DNA of 64,000 bases from Cricetomys ansorgei (GCA_026225945.1 JAMJFZ010004066.1:2215001-2279000); one strand, 5' to 3'; counted from the first letter of the stretch, positions 1-10,665 are shown. Made by a program: numbers and translations. Notes: generated by a model not told the origin, from the sequence alone.

Positions 1-122
1 GGGAGACCCTGCCTCAAAACAATGGTGGAAGACACCTGATTCTAATCTCCGGCCTCCATATGCATGAACATACATGTGCATGGGCACATACATGTGTACA
101 CACACACACACACACACACAAA
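1..122 (+). repeat. RSINE1 3' end with (CA)n tail
   Basis: The window opens inside an RSINE1. The GAGACCCTGCCTCAAAA stretch, the 'gacacctgat...ctccggcctcc' block and the (CA)n run at 99-121 are its 3' half. The 5' part lies before base 1. Confidence 0.7.
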
Positions 123-312
123 TAATCTTTCTCTTACATTGTTAGTATCAGTAAAGATTCTGGGTGCATTAAAGCCCTACCTAAGGAGGTGGGATTTTTG
201 TTGGCTGCTTGTTTGCTCAGTGCGAGGATTGGGACCCAAGTCTTCCCACACACTAGGAAAACCCTTGACTACTACTGGATGATACCACATTTTCTATTTG
301 TTTCTCTTCTTT

Positions 313-662
313 CTCTCTGAGATGGTATATTGTTATGTAGCCCAGGATAGTCTGGTCTTTGTTATGCTATTTATTAATTTGTGTGTGTGTGTATGTGTGC
401 GTGTGGGTGCGTGTATATGTGTGTGTGTGCACCTGTTAGGTAGGAGGATGCCTTGTAGGACTCAGTTCTTTCTCCCACAACGTGCTTTCTAGGGGTCAAA
501 CTCAGGTCATTAGACTTGGCAGCAAGCACCTTTTAACCCACAGAACCATCTCGTTTGCTGCCAGGCGGGTCTTGAACTTACTAGGAAGTCCTGGATGGCT
601 CCAACGCACTATCCTCCTGTCTTTGTCTCTTGAGTGCTGGGGTTATGGTTGTACACCTTGCT
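313..662 (-). repeat. B1-like SINE split by B3
   Basis: A minus-strand B1-like tail (ATGTAGCCCAGG, 313-360) and its remaining 5' part (553-662, ending TGCTGGGGTTATGG) are separated by a B3. The order fits one old element interrupted by a later insertion. Confidence 0.5.
371..552 (-). repeat. B3 SINE
   Basis: Minus-strand B3. The (GT)n tail at 380-430 is followed by GGGGTCAAACTCAGGTCAT and an AGAACCATCTC end, the complement of the GAGATGGCTCAG head of the B2/B3 group. Confidence 0.65.
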
Positions 663-784
663 CCTAAGGAAGTTTTTCAACCCTGCTCCAGGAAACAAAG
701 AAAGTTTCAGGAAATCTGGATATTGTCTTTGACTAGCACCCAACATCCTAAGCCTGAGTCGGTATTTCTAAACGATCTACCTCT

Positions 785-905
785 TACCAGGTGTGGAGGT
801 GCACACCAGTAATCTCAGTCCTTGGGAGGCAGAGGCAGGAGGGTGGGGAGTTGGAGGCTAGCCTAGGCTACCTAGTAAGAGGTTGTCTGAAAATGAAGAC
901 AAAAC
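785..905 (+). repeat. B1-type SINE
   Basis: Reads CCAGGTGTGGAGGTGCACAC, AATCTCAGT, GGGAGGCAGAGGCAGGAGG, then GAGGCTAGCCTAGGCTAC and an A-rich tail (AACCAACC). Diverged, so old. Confidence 0.7.
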
Positions 906-1034
906 CAACCAGCCAACCAACCAAATGAACTCACATCCCCAGGAGTCCCAAATATTTGTGTCTTCTTCCAAGACCTTAAACCTCACTAACAACAGTGTAT
1001 TGAGTTATCTAATATCTTCATGTCTGCTGTCTGT

Positions 1035-1316
1035 GTGTGTGCACGCGCGTGTGGCGTGTGTGTGTGCCAGAGATGAACATAAAGTATTTATTTCTGTTGC
1101 CCCCCCCCCCCTATTTCTGAGGCAATGTCTCTCCCTGAACCCAGAGCTCACTAATTTGGCTAGATTTTTCTGGCCAGCAAGCACCAGAAAACAGCCTGTC
1201 TCTTGCTCCCCAGAGCTGGAATGACAAGCCGATGTCACCACACCTGCGGAGGGTTCAACTCAGGTCCCCATGGTTGTCAGGGAGGTGGCTGACCAGATGA
1301 GCCATCTCCCCAGCCC
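1035..1316 (-). repeat. RSINE1
   Basis: A complete minus-strand RSINE1: GT-rich tail, a C12 homopolymer at 1100-1111, the GTCTCTCCCTGAACC block, GAGCTGGAATGACAAGC, and the head GAGCCATCTCCCCAGCCCC. Confidence 0.7.
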
Positions 1317-2599
1317 CAAAACTCTTCTTATTTTAAGATAACAATACAGTTGAAGGGACAGCTCACACTTGACCAAAACACAAGCTCATAAGAATATTTT
1401 CCCAGTCTGAAGTGGTACCAAGAAACAGAGGCTGATGCATTACTACAAAATTTCCAGGTAAACCCACTGTTACTTGATTCTTCCACGAGAGTGTTCCAGA
1501 GTTGTTAGGGTCAGAGTCTGGCAGCCTGAAGAGGCTAAGTTCAGCCACCTGTCCTCCATAAACCAATTAAACGGACATGTGACCGTGAAAAAAAGATTTA
1601 AGGAGAGTCATTCAATGTAGCCACACTGGGAAGAGGAATAAATTAAGAGACCCAGCAAACCCCCCTCCCCCCAATCCCAGAATCTATGTTGCTAAGCAGT
1701 CCCAATGGAGGTGTGGTCCTGCCCAACACTGACCATCACTGTCTCAGCTCCAGCTTCTCCCGCAAGGTGCCTGGCAAGTCAGAGCTGTGTGAGGACTCTT
1801 CTCAGGAGACAAGAAGGGGACGGCACCAGGGTTCTAACCTTTCCCTTATTCCGGCCATGAGACACCATCCCGGCCCCATGAGAGGTTGTTTTTTGGAGAG
1901 ATATGTCTGCAGCCACTCAGTGTGCAGATCCCTGCAGGAGCTGGGTTAGAAGTGACCAGGAAATAGGGATGACTGTGGCCTCAGGGAAGGGTTCGTCACT
2001 GTGTCTGTTTGAGGGAACCTGCCATAGTCTCGAACTTTCACTGAGACATAAGATTGAAGGGATGAGATGTATCCGGAGAGGAAGGGGGACTCAGCTCCAT
2101 CCTCCATTGCAGTGGGACGAGGGAGGTAGAAAATGTGCTAAAGCCCGTCGTGTCTCAGAGTGGCTCGGCTGCCAAACCTCCACCTCAGAAGAAGCTCAGG
2201 CTCCCACAGCCTCCGGAGGGTTCCTGTGTGTGGTGGCAGCCTCCTGCCTGGCCTCTCTGCCCCCACTCGGCCCTTCTCACCATAATCCCAAGAGTCCTTG
2301 AGAAGTCACACAGCTCTGAATGCTCCTGGCGATACCCACGCTCTCTCTGCCCCGCAGATCTAGTCCCCCAAGCTTAGTTTTTAGTTTTCTATAGGTGGCA
2401 AGACCTCCCCTGCCTTCTTGCTCCATCTCCATGTCTTCCCATCCTTCCTGTTCTCTCTGCTCCAACTGTAAATGAGGGCTTGGGGGCTCCATCATTTTAA
2501 ATATTTGTCTTGGGGAATCTGTTTTCTTATTGCCCGGCAGTGTGAGGTTCATCAGGCCACCCTGGAACTTAAAACATTATTTAGTTTAAAAAACTAAAT
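1317..2599. other. unassigned single-copy stretch
   Basis: I recognise no repeat or gene here. Open frames overlap on both strands without a codon-like pattern. C-rich patches (for example 1661-1674) are the only compositional feature. Confidence 0.5.
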
Positions 2600-2805
2600 T
2601 GCATTTATTTATTTTGTGGTGTGTGTATATGTTTGTGTGTGTGTACACACACACATGCACATATATGCCATAGTACACAGGAAAGTCACGGGGCAGCTTT
2701 GAAGGAGTTATTTCCCTTCTTCCACCATGTGGGGCAGAGGGATCAAACTCAGGTCATCAGGATTGGTGGCAGGCACCTTCACCTACCACACCATCTCAAC
2801 GGCCC
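2600..2805 (-). repeat. B3 SINE
   Basis: Runs from an AT-rich tail with (TG)n/(CA)n, through CCACCATGTGGGGCAGAGGG and ATCAAACTCAGGTCATCAGG, to ACCATCTCAACGGCCC. Confidence 0.7.
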
Positions 2806-3062
2806 TTAAGGCTTTACTTTTAATTTTTAAAGTATGTGTATTTATGTGTAGTGTGTGTGAGGGAGGGAGTCCATTGTGGATGCTTGGAGGCCAGAGGAGA
2901 GATCATCAAGTGTCTTCTTCTTCTTCTTTTCCTCTTCTTGTTCTTCTTCTTCTTCTTGTGTAGTATGCAATATTATACAATAAATATAATATGTATAATA
3001 TATAATATTATACAATAACTGTGTAATATGTGATATTATATGATAATACATTATTATTATTG
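2806..3062. repeat. SINE tail, (CTT)n and AT-rich tract
   Basis: A B2/B3-like tail fragment (2813-2911) leads into a (CTT)n run (2914-2958). About 100 bases of TATAATATTA-like DNA with short inverted repeats follow. Confidence 0.6.
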
Positions 3063-3074
3063 ATTATTGTTATT

Positions 3075-3450
3075 TAGCCACTTTCGCCTCATTCCCTTGA
3101 ATCAAGGTCTACTTCTGAACCTGGATCTTGAGGTTTTTTGCTGTTTGTTGTTTGTCTTTGGTTAGTCACAGTTCCTGTTTCTGCTACCCGTACTGCTGGG
3201 GTTACAGGGTCCAGCCACTCTCGGCTTTTTATTTTATTATTTTTAATTTACTTTTTGAGACAGGGTGTCTAAATATGTAGTTCTGGTTGGCCTTGAACTT
3301 GCTGTATAGACCAGGCTGGCCTCGAACTCACAGAGACCTACCTACTTCTGCTTCCTGAGAGCGATTCCATCCTTTGTACATGGGTGTGAGGGTTCAGAAC
3401 TCAGGTCCTCATGCTTTTACCCACTGAGCCACATTCTAGTGTCTCAGCCC
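3075..3450 (-). repeat. B1 and B4-type SINE fragments
   Basis: 3252-3370 is a minus-strand B1 (GAGACAGGGTGTCTAAATAT, CAGGCTGGCCTCGAACTCAC). 3372-3450 is an ID/RSINE-type head (GAACTCAGGTCCTCATGC, CACTGAGCCAC). 3110-3235 holds an older B1-like remnant. Confidence 0.6.
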
Positions 3451-3780
3451 AAGTCTTTTTAATGGGGACAGTCCAGGTGAACAGGACAAGTGAGCACCCA
3501 GCTCCATCCTCTTCTCTTTGTCGCCATCGTGGCTACCATCCCCTCCTGGACCACCTCTCCCATTAATACGTGTCCCTAATATAAAATATGGTTGCACAGG
3601 GCCCATATTTTATGTCATAACAGGTCCCTGGACAGAACAAAGAGAGAAAAAAAGTCCAGCCTGAGGGTCCCATGAATGCTTGTCTAGTGAGTTTTATTTG
3701 CTGCTCGGTTCATTGCATCAAAATGATTATATCGTTGGTAGCTGGTGTGCTGTCATCTGCGGGACATCTTAGCACCGCGC
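3451..3780. other. unassigned single-copy stretch
   Basis: No gene or repeat recognised. Contains a short direct echo, AATATAAAATATGG and CCATATTTTATG, forming a weak inverted repeat near 3577-3616. Confidence 0.4.
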
Positions 3781-4337
3781 TGGGCAGGAAGTTTGTGACC
3801 AGACTGGGTTATAGAGTGAGACCTTGTCTATAAAAAGCAAACAAAAAGGCGCTGGGGAAGCAGCTTGGTTACTAGACGGCTTGTCTCCTAAGCATGAGGA
3901 CCTCAATTCAAATTTTAGTACCCACATAAAATGGCATATGCCTTTAACTCCATCATCTGAGAGGCAGCAGGAGGATCTCTGTGAGTCTGAGGCTAGTACA
4001 GTCTACCTAGCAAGTCCCAGGCTGTGTGGTGGGCCCGTATTAACAAAACAAAACGTGTAAGACATTTACTGTGTGTTGGGCATGATGGCACATGACGTCA
4101 ATCCCAGCATTCCAGAGGCGGAACAGCAGGCAGAGCTCTGTGAATTGGAGGCCAGCCTGGGCTACACAGCATGTTCTAGGTCAGATGGGACTACAAAGCC
4201 TAGGAATGTCAACAAGTGTCAGTGACTTCTCTCTCAGCACTGGGAAGGCAGAGATAGGTGGATCCCTGGAACTTTCTGGCCAGCCAGCTTAAGCAAATGC
4301 TGAGCCTCAAGGAGAGGCCCTGTCTCAAAAAATAGGG
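3781..4337 (+). repeat. cluster of four plus-strand SINE pieces
   Basis: In order: a B1 tail (3781-3845), an ID-headed B4/RSINE1 (3847-4060), a B1 (4074-4180, GGGCATGATGGCACATGACG) and an RSINE1 3' half (4225-4337, GGCCAGCCAGCTTAAGC). All read the same way. Confidence 0.6.
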
Positions 4338-4339
4338 AC

Positions 4340-4468
4340 GGGCTGGTGAGATGGCTCAGTGGGTAAAGATACTTGCTGCCAAGTCTGACAGCCTGGGTTT
4401 GAATCCCGGGACCCACATGGTGGACTCCCCAATGTTGTCCTCTGACCACATCCCCCTACACAGACACT
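4340..4468 (+). repeat. B3 SINE, 3' end replaced by an LTR
   Basis: Clear B3 head (GGGCTGGTGAGATGGCTCAG), then TTTGAATCCCGGGACCCAC. It stops at CTACACAGACACT, where the TGTAGT terminus of a solo LTR begins. Confidence 0.75.
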
Positions 4469-4800
4469 TGTAGTTGTAAACCTATGTGTCACTCCTCAAG
4501 AATGACAGGGAGACATATTCATAGGTGCAAACTCTGCCAGACCTAGGCAGAGGGAACCACTATCATGGCCAGTGCCATCCTGGACAGTGGAACCCTGAAC
4601 ATCTAATCTTAAGGGTTTTTATTGATACCCAAGCTACTCAGATATTCTACTGACAGCACGTGCAGATCATGAGGAATTAAATATTCCCCGCATAAAGCCA
4701 ACACCTGCAGACAATACAAAGCCAAAGCTTAAGCAGTCCTTCCTCAAACAGTGCACAAAACAACCATTTAAAACATAATAAAAACAAACTTCTGAGAACA
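4469..4800 (-). mobile_element. solo LTR, ERVK-like, copy 1 of 3
   Basis: 332 bases beginning TGTAGTTGT and ending near TGAGAACA on the plus strand. Its transcription sense is minus, because a reversed polyadenylation signal (TTTATT) lies near 4618. It shares CAAACTCTGCCAGACC and the order of blocks with copies at 53858 and 63881. No retroviral internal region adjoins it. The target duplication is not evident for this copy. Confidence 0.65.
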
Positions 4801-5266
4801 ACGGTAAAGAAACTTGACTGATACAGTCCAAGTGGCCTACAGAGATAATGCTTGTCTTCCTTAAAACACACACTGTGCTCACTTAGGGTCTAATGCTACC
4901 ACAGTTTTCTCATGCCTGAGTCTAAAGGATGTACCTTGTCAAACCACCTCCCTGTTTCATTCCAAAAGAGAAATTCCTTAACAGAAATCATAAACTGGAT
5001 TATGTATCAATATTTTTCACTTCATTTACAAATTTTTCCTTCAATGTGAAGCTTTGTTTAATATTTCGACCTTGTTGTAAATGGCAACCTTCAAGGACCT
5101 TAACTTAGAGGGACCCAGAACCATGTTATAGCTATTAAAATAACTACAGACAGTTGTCTCTCTTGGATGCCTGCACTCATGGAGTTCTCTCTCTCTCTTT
5201 TATTTTTTCTCTCTCTTTTTCCCCAAGAGCTTCTTTCTCTCATGCTCGCACTTACATTTAGAGCTT
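4801..5266. other. unassigned AT-rich stretch with CT tract
   Basis: No gene recognised. 5188-5240 is CT-rich low complexity. The remainder is AT-rich and shows no SINE motif. Confidence 0.45.
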
Positions 5267-5497
5267 GGGGGCTGGAGAGATGGTTAGTGATCAAGAGCAC
5301 TTCCCTCCCATAGAGGACTTGGGTTTGGTTTCCAAGCATTCATATTGGGGGGAGGGTGCTCACAATCACCCTTAGCTCCAGCTCCAGGGTGTCTCACGAC
5401 CTATCCGGGCCTCCACACAGGCACCTTCACACATGTGCGTATATACTGTCTGCATACATACAAGTAATTGAAAATCAAAAAGAAATCTTAAAGAAAA
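5267..5497 (+). repeat. B2 SINE
   Basis: Head GGGGCTGGAGAGATGGTTAG, then AAGAGCACTT, AGCTCCAGCTCCAGG and an A-rich end (AAAATCAAAAAGAAATC). Confidence 0.75.
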
Positions 5498-5589
5498 TAC
5501 CCGTTGAAGTTCGCACTCCTCCTTTATCTTAATAAACTCACTAGCATCGCCCTGAAAATTCTTTTCCCTAGCCCCAGCCAGCATCCGGC

Positions 5590-5955
5590 TGTGCTGGTTA
5601 ACTGGATGCAAACTGGAGTCACGGGGAAGAGGAATCTCAATTGAGAAAACGGCCCCCTAAGATTTGCTTGTAGGCAAATCTTGACTACTAATTACCAAAT
5701 TCTTGATTACTAATTGATGTGGGAGGGCCAGCCCACTATGGCTGGTGCCACCTGCGGGTCCTGGATCATGGAAGAAAACAGGCTAAGTAAACCATATGGA
5801 GCAAGACAGTAGGTTCCTACCCTGACTGAGGGAGGAAAACTTCTCTCCGTGAGGGAGTGGGACCTGAGTGCCGCGAGCTGAAATAAACCTCTTCCTCCTC
5901 AAGTTGCTTTTGGTCATGGTGTTTTATCACAGCGATAGAAATCCTAATTAAAACA
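5590..5955 (+). mobile_element. MaLR-type solo LTR
   Basis: 366 bases from TGTGCTGG to AATTAAAACA. It has GGAATCTCAATTGAGAAAAC, the 'ggaggGCCAGCCCACTATGG' block, AATAAACC at about 5882 and GTTTTATCACAGCGATAGAA. TG...CA ends and an internal poly(A) signal fit an LTR. Confidence 0.6.
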
Positions 5956-6151
5956 TACGCTTTTCCTAGGGAAGTTCTCTAAAGGGGGAAGGGAACTCCC
6001 AGGGCTGCGGGCAGCAGTGAAAAGCTGTCTCTCCCCTTACAGCTCCTGAGCTCCTGAGCAGGTAAGGCAAACACTCTCTTGTAAAAGGACACTCGCTAAT
6101 CCTGTTCATGAGGCTCCACCCTCATGACTTAATCACTTCTCAAAGCCAGGT
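5956..6151. other. unassigned
   Basis: No gene or repeat recognised before the pyrimidine tract. Confidence 0.4.
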
Positions 6152-6422
6152 TCTTTTTCTTCTCCCCTCCCCCTCCCCTCCCCTCCCCTCCCCCCCTCTC
6201 CTCTCCTCTCCTCCCCTCCCCTCTCCTCTCCTCCCCTCCCCTCCCCTCTCCTCTCCTCCCCTCTCCTCTCCTCTCCTCTCCTCTCCTCTCCTCCTCTCTC
6301 CTCCCCTCCCCTCTCCTGTCTCTCTTCCTTTCCTACCTTCTCCTTCTCCCTTTCTCCTTTGTGTGTGTATGTGTGTGAGTATGTGTGTGTATGTGTGTGT
6401 GCGTGTGTGTGTGTGTGTGTGT
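6152..6422 (+). repeat. (CCTCT/CCCCTC)n pyrimidine tract then (TG)n
   Basis: About 200 bases with almost no purine on this strand (CTCTCCTCCCCTCC-type units) are followed by (GT)n at 6359-6422. The mirror symmetry of the tract is compatible with triplex (H-DNA), and the (TG)n with Z-DNA. Confidence 0.9.
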
Positions 6423-6462
6423 AGGTAACAGGTCAACATCAGGTTTCTTCTAATGTGCTCTT

Positions 6463-6722
6463 ATTTTTTGAGGCAGAGTCTCTCACTTGGAGCTTGCCAT
6501 TTCCGTCAGACTAGTGAGACCCCAAGATCTTCCCGTCTCTGTCTCCCCACTGTTGGGGTGACAAGCGTGTATTTCCACTCCTGGCTTTAAACTCAGACAC
6601 CCATGTTTGCACAGCAGACAGGAGCCAGCTTCCCTTGCCACCCCCTCCCCCAGCCTTCATTTGTCCAGGCTGGCTTTGAACTCTGGATCTTCCTGCCTTA
6701 ACTTCCCAAGCATTCCGGTTCG
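6463..6722 (-). repeat. RSINE1 fragment and B1 fragment
   Basis: 6463-6592 carries the reversed RSINE1 middle (GAGGCAGAGTCTCTCAC, CCCACTGTTGGGGTGACAAG). 6662-6722 is a short reversed B1 piece (CAGGCTGGCTTTGAACTC). Confidence 0.5.
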
Positions 6723-6839
6723 TGTCTAACTTTTTCATCCCGCCACCTCAGGGGGTTCAGCTTCAGTGTGTGACTCTTGGGGCAGACACAAACATTCAGA
6801 CCACAGCAGCGAGTTTACCAGACACAAATTGCCCCAGAA

Positions 6840-7100
6840 CCTCATTCATTTTGTGCAGTAATTAAATAGAAGCTGTTTGGAAATATGATTATAGATTAGC
6901 CCATCAAAGCAAATTAAATCTTTGAAGAATAATGGCCTAATTAGCTTCAGAATTCTGCAATTTAAAAAAAAAAATCCAAATGCCCTGATCAAGAAAATAC
7001 TAAGGCCCAGCTGTAAAAGGCACCGATGTATTATTAATAGCAGGTGTCTGCGTGCACCGCAAAGGCAAAGGGGCTTTGACACATCTGTCAAGAGTAAGTT
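6840..7100. promoter_or_regulatory. candidate conserved non-coding element
   Basis: A repeat-free, AT-rich island. It holds CAGTAATTAAAT, GATTATAGATTAGCC, ATCAAAGCAAATTAAATC and CCTAATTAGC, giving several homeodomain-type TAATTA/TAAT cores and TCAAAG (TCF/LEF-like) motifs. Function is inferred from composition only. Confidence 0.35.
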
Positions 7101-7167
7101 GGCTGGCCCGGCTTGCCTGCCTCCCTGCCGCCCTCTCTCCCTGCCCCTCCCTTCTTCTGCTCCTTCA

Positions 7168-7481
7168 CTCATTCCTCAGCCTCTCAAGTGCCGAGAGCTG
7201 AGGATACAGGCATGTACCACATACTTGGCACAACTTGTTTTGTTTTTTATGCTTTTTTTTTTTTTGACAGGGTTTCGTAGGCCCCAGATTGGTCTCGAAC
7301 TCTCTCTTAGTGGCCAGGAATCACCTTACCATCTGATCTCCCTTTCTTCCTTTGCTGAGTGATGGGGTTACAGCTATGTGCCGCCACACCCAGTTTATGC
7401 AGTCCTGGGGAGGAACCCAATGCCTTGTGCACTTGCTAGTCAAGCGATCTACCAGGAAAAGCTACATACCCAGCCCCAAGC
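7168..7481 (-). repeat. B1 fragment and B4A SINE
   Basis: 7168-7230 is a reversed B1 head. 7249-7481 is a reversed B4A: T14 run, GACAGGGTTTCGTAGG, GATGGGGTTACAG, then an ID-type end (AAGCGATCTACC...CCCAGCCCC). Confidence 0.65.
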
Positions 7482-7496
7482 TTCTTCGTCTGTGTC

Positions 7497-7657
7497 AGTG
7501 GTTCTCAACCTTCCTGATGCTATGACCCTTTTATACAGTTCCCCATGTTGGGGTGACTTCCAGCCATAAAATTATTTTTATTGCTACTTCATACCTGCAA
7601 TTTTGCTACTGTTATGAATCGCGATGTAAATATCTGATATGCAGATGGTCTTCTCCT
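7497..7657 (+). mobile_element. URR1 non-autonomous hAT-Charlie element (3' truncated)
   Basis: Begins with the URR1 terminus CAGTGGTTCTCAACCTTCCT. It continues with TACAGTTCCCCATGTTGGGG, TTATTGCTACTTCATACC and AAATATCTGATATGCAG. The opposite inverted terminus is absent, so the copy is truncated after about 160 bases. URR1 is a rodent DNA transposon lacking a transposase. Confidence 0.85.
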
Positions 7658-8689
7658 TATAAGGTCTCAAGAACAAACTAAAGTGTGATTCCACCAGAGT
7701 TCCCCTTGGGCTTACAGAGCATGTGTGAAGGGTTACTGACAGGAGTGTGGGTGACCCCAAAGCAGCCATACTGGGAAAGTCTTCACTTTGCATGCATGAT
7801 GGCTCCCCCTGTGACTGCACAGAACCCCCTCCACCCAACCTTCCCCAGCCTTGTACTCTTGTCCTTCCTGAGACCATAGGACCCACGGGCAAGTAGAGTA
7901 GAACCGCATACAAAGGGCCAGGGGCACACGGAAGCTCACGTAGGGTCCAGCGACCCGCCCCATCCCCACTTTCTCTGGGGAGAAGATAGCAGTCTAGAGA
8001 CCAGATAGTGACGGATTCTTCTTGCAAGTAGGAGCTTGATGAGGAGGGAAGGTGCTGTTTTGTTTGGAGGACCACAGTCTATCACACCTGGTCTGCTCTG
8101 ACTCTAAGGGTGAATCTGATAACTCCCAAGCAGGGAATCCTTTGATTCTCCCAACACCCTGAAATACACCTTCCCAAGATGCAGCTGGAGCTGAGAAGAC
8201 GATTTATTCGTGTTCGTTACGGTTGAACTTTGCAGAGTCTTGGGGAAGATGGGCTGACAGGCTGGGCTGCAAATGAAAACCAAACACATTCTAAATTATA
8301 ATATGCACAAAAAAACCCGGGAAGCTGGGCTCTTTCATTGAGATGCTGAGGACCGGATACTGTATCCATGGTAACACAGTTGCAGAAAAAACAAGTGTTT
8401 TCCCCACAACTGGCTAGTCTCTTATTAAGATAAGGAGGCTCCCATCCCAGGACAGGGAACACGTGGACTTCTGACCCTTTCTGGCCCCTCCCAATCAACC
8501 TGAGTCCTGTCTATTGATTTGTGGAGCCTAGGAGAGGAGGAGAGATGCTGTTATTTGAGAAACTCTCCGGATACCTCAGTGTCATGTTGGTGTAATTCTT
8601 AGAACACTTGTAAACCAGTTCCCCCTCCTGTTTCCTTAATCTTTTTGATAAATGGGCTGTAGAATTATCCCTCCTCTCAAGGCGCGCAG
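7658..8689. other. unassigned single-copy stretch
   Basis: No repeat recognised. A 163-codon minus-strand frame (7584-8075) overlaps the end of URR1 and a second frame, and I see nothing protein-like in it. Confidence 0.45.
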
Positions 8690-8870
8690 CAACAAAAACT
8701 CTAAGCCTAGAAGATTAAAATAGTTGCTTTGTCATCAAATTAGCCAAAGGCAACAAAGAACACGATCAGGATGAATTCAGCTGTACGTTTAATTTACTCT
8801 GTATTGATTTTCATCAATGTGATTTAAACTATTACCTCCGAGCTAATTCTTAGTTAGAAAGGAGAAGTTA
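8690..8870. promoter_or_regulatory. candidate conserved non-coding element
   Basis: Repeat-free island with GCAACAAAAAC, CAAATTAGCC, GGCAACAAAGAAC (SOX-like AACAAAG), GATTTTCATCAATGTG and GAGCTAATTC. The density of HMG and homeodomain-type cores is well above the flanks. Confidence 0.35.
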
Positions 8871-8882
8871 AAAGTTACAAAA

Positions 8883-8982
8883 GGGGCTGGGGGTCCAGAT
8901 CAGTGACAGAATGTTTGCCTTACACGTACAAGGCCCTGAGTCTCATCCCTGACACCACAAAAATAAACAAAAACCAAAGACT
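8883..8982 (+). repeat. ID SINE
   Basis: ID-type head GGGGCTGGGGGTCCAGATCAG, then AAGGCCCTGAG, CATCCCTGACACCACAAAA and an A-rich tail. It derives from a tRNA-like BC1 ancestor. Confidence 0.7.
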
Positions 8983-8986
8983 GGCT

Positions 8987-9062
8987 TGGGGCTGGAGAGG
9001 TGGCTCAGCAGTTAAGAGTAAGCATTGTTCTTGCAGAGGACCCGGGCTTAGTTCCCATCAGG
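8987..9062 (+). repeat. B2 SINE 5' fragment
   Basis: GGGGCTGGAGAGGTGGCTCA through AGAGGACCCGGGCTTAG, ending abruptly at CCCATCA. Only the tRNA-like head is present. Confidence 0.75.
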
Positions 9063-9479
9063 CATTTCTCTACTTGGCTGTAAGCCACCTTCCTTATGTT
9101 CCTGCCGATGTATTTGAAAGTGCACTGATTTATGACTTTCTTTGCTCTGCTAATATAAAACGTTAGCATGTCAGAACACGGAATTTGGGGTCACCTGAGT
9201 CTGTGTTCCTGTGACATGGTCACTTGTGTTGGGGTCCAGAGTAAACTGTCTGTTAGCCCCTTAGAGGTGACAGCTGTGCTCTTCTGTCGACAAACTAGAA
9301 AACCGGGGTTCCCCAGGCAGATGCGAGCTAGGCCTTGCTTACTCCACCCAGTGCCTGGGTCTCACTTGGGCCTCTCCTCCGCTCCTTGCGATGAGTCTTT
9401 AAAGTCATGGGCTCCAGAGCCCTAACAAGCTGGGCTCACCCACCTTTCTCAAGATGCTAATCAAGGAGATGTGCAATCC
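9063..9479. other. unassigned single-copy stretch
   Basis: No gene or repeat recognised. Confidence 0.4.
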
Positions 9480-9960
9480 TGAGAGTGGAGGAAGAATTTA
9501 TTCAATGTGACACGTTGGGAGGAGGAGCGAGGAAGGAGGTCCAGCGTCTGCCCCCCAAGTCCAACCTTGCAGCCCCAAATAAGGGCTACTTATTAGGGCT
9601 GAATTTAAATTCAGGGTAAGAGGTGCCATAATCAGTCAGCTCTGCTCATTGCGTGGTCCTTGACCGTCTCTGCCTGTCAGGTGATCTGACAGGCTGTCAG
9701 AGCCATGTGAAACCTCCTCCTAGGAGACAAATTCCTCCTCTGGCTGTGTCAGGCTTTGACCTTTGTTCTTCCCCAAGCATAATATTCCTGGAGGAATTCC
9801 CATCCCTTGATGGGACACAACTTTCTCTTTTTAGAATGTCTTAGCTCTTCCCGGGCTGTTTGCACGAATGATCTCCACTGAATACATTCAGCTGAGACAC
9901 GAAGCATATTTTGTAGAACAAGAAAGGTTAATTACAGCGTGACGAGGTGTGGACAATGGA
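9480..9960 (-). other. possible old LTR remnant
   Basis: Two similar reversed segments, AGAATTTATTCAATGTGACA (about 9491) and AAGGTTAATTACAGCGTGAC (about 9925), lie in non-SINE sequence. Reversed AATAAA-like signals near GTGAC resemble LTR R/U5 regions. Termini and duplications are not identifiable. Confidence 0.25.
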
Positions 9961-10034
9961 CAGAGACCACAGTGCTGACCTGCATGGCGAGGTAGGCCTT
10001 ATACTGTTGCTTTGCTTTGCTCCCCTCCCCCTTC

Positions 10035-10285
10035 TGGCAGCAGGGTCTCCTGTATCCAGGATCGATTTAAAGCCAAGGATGACCTTGAACTCTTCATCCT
10101 TCTGCTTCTATGTCCCAAGCACTGGGATTACAGGTGCACACCACCATGTCTGGTTTGTGTGGTTCCGGGAATCACACTCAGGTCCCCAGGCTCTGTACTG
10201 ACAAGCTGCTTTATCCTTGGAGCCTTCTCACTGGCCCATGCCTTAGCCTCCTGAGAGCTGGGATGGCAGGCATGTGCCACCACGT
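10035..10285 (-). repeat. B4A SINE plus B1 fragment
   Basis: Reversed B1 portion (AGCACTGGGATTACAGGTGC), then an ID-type end (GAATCACACTCAGGTCCC...CTCACTGGCCC). A further reversed B1 piece follows at 10235-10285. Confidence 0.65.
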
Positions 10286-10527
10286 TTACTGTGTTTCCAA
10301 AAGTTAAGAGACCTAGAAAAATCAACTATTGGCTTTGGCGTGTAGAAAGAAATGTAGGAATGTGATGGGTACGAGTTTAATTAGCCACCTTCAAAGGTCC
10401 TGCTATGAGGACCAGCCAGCAGCCAGATGTGTCGACCTCTGCTGCTGGTTGTCAAAGCTAATGAGGGACCCAGGGCACTCAGGGTGCTGAGGCGAGATGG
10501 AAATGGCCTCCCAGGTCATTTCCTGGG
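10286..10527. other. unassigned single-copy stretch
   Basis: No gene or repeat recognised. Confidence 0.35.
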
Positions 10528-10660
10528 GTGACTGTCACAGACTATCACACACGGGGTGGTTTAAACAACAGGAACGTAATCTCTCACTGTTCCGGAGACT
10601 GGAAGTCAGCAGGCACATGGAGGCCCTCGAGGAGAGATGGGGTCCCAATCCTCATGACCT
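10528..10660 (-). repeat. MLT1/MST-type MaLR fragment
   Basis: TATCACACACGGGGTGGTTT, AAACAACAGGAACGTAAT and GGAGACTGGAAGTC are the complement of the 3' end shared by ancient MaLR LTRs. Confidence 0.5.
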
Positions 10661-10665
10661 CTTAG

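Noticed and set aside
5590..5955. L1 3'UTR as origin of the TG...CA elements ending ACTAAGACA
   Set aside because: Exact 5-bp duplications at 20926/21309 and 36176/36527, TG/CA-type ends and internal AATAAA fit solo MaLR LTRs, not LINE ends.
7584..8075. 163-codon minus-strand ORF as a gene
   Set aside because: It overlaps the URR1 transposon and shows no domain or conserved motif.
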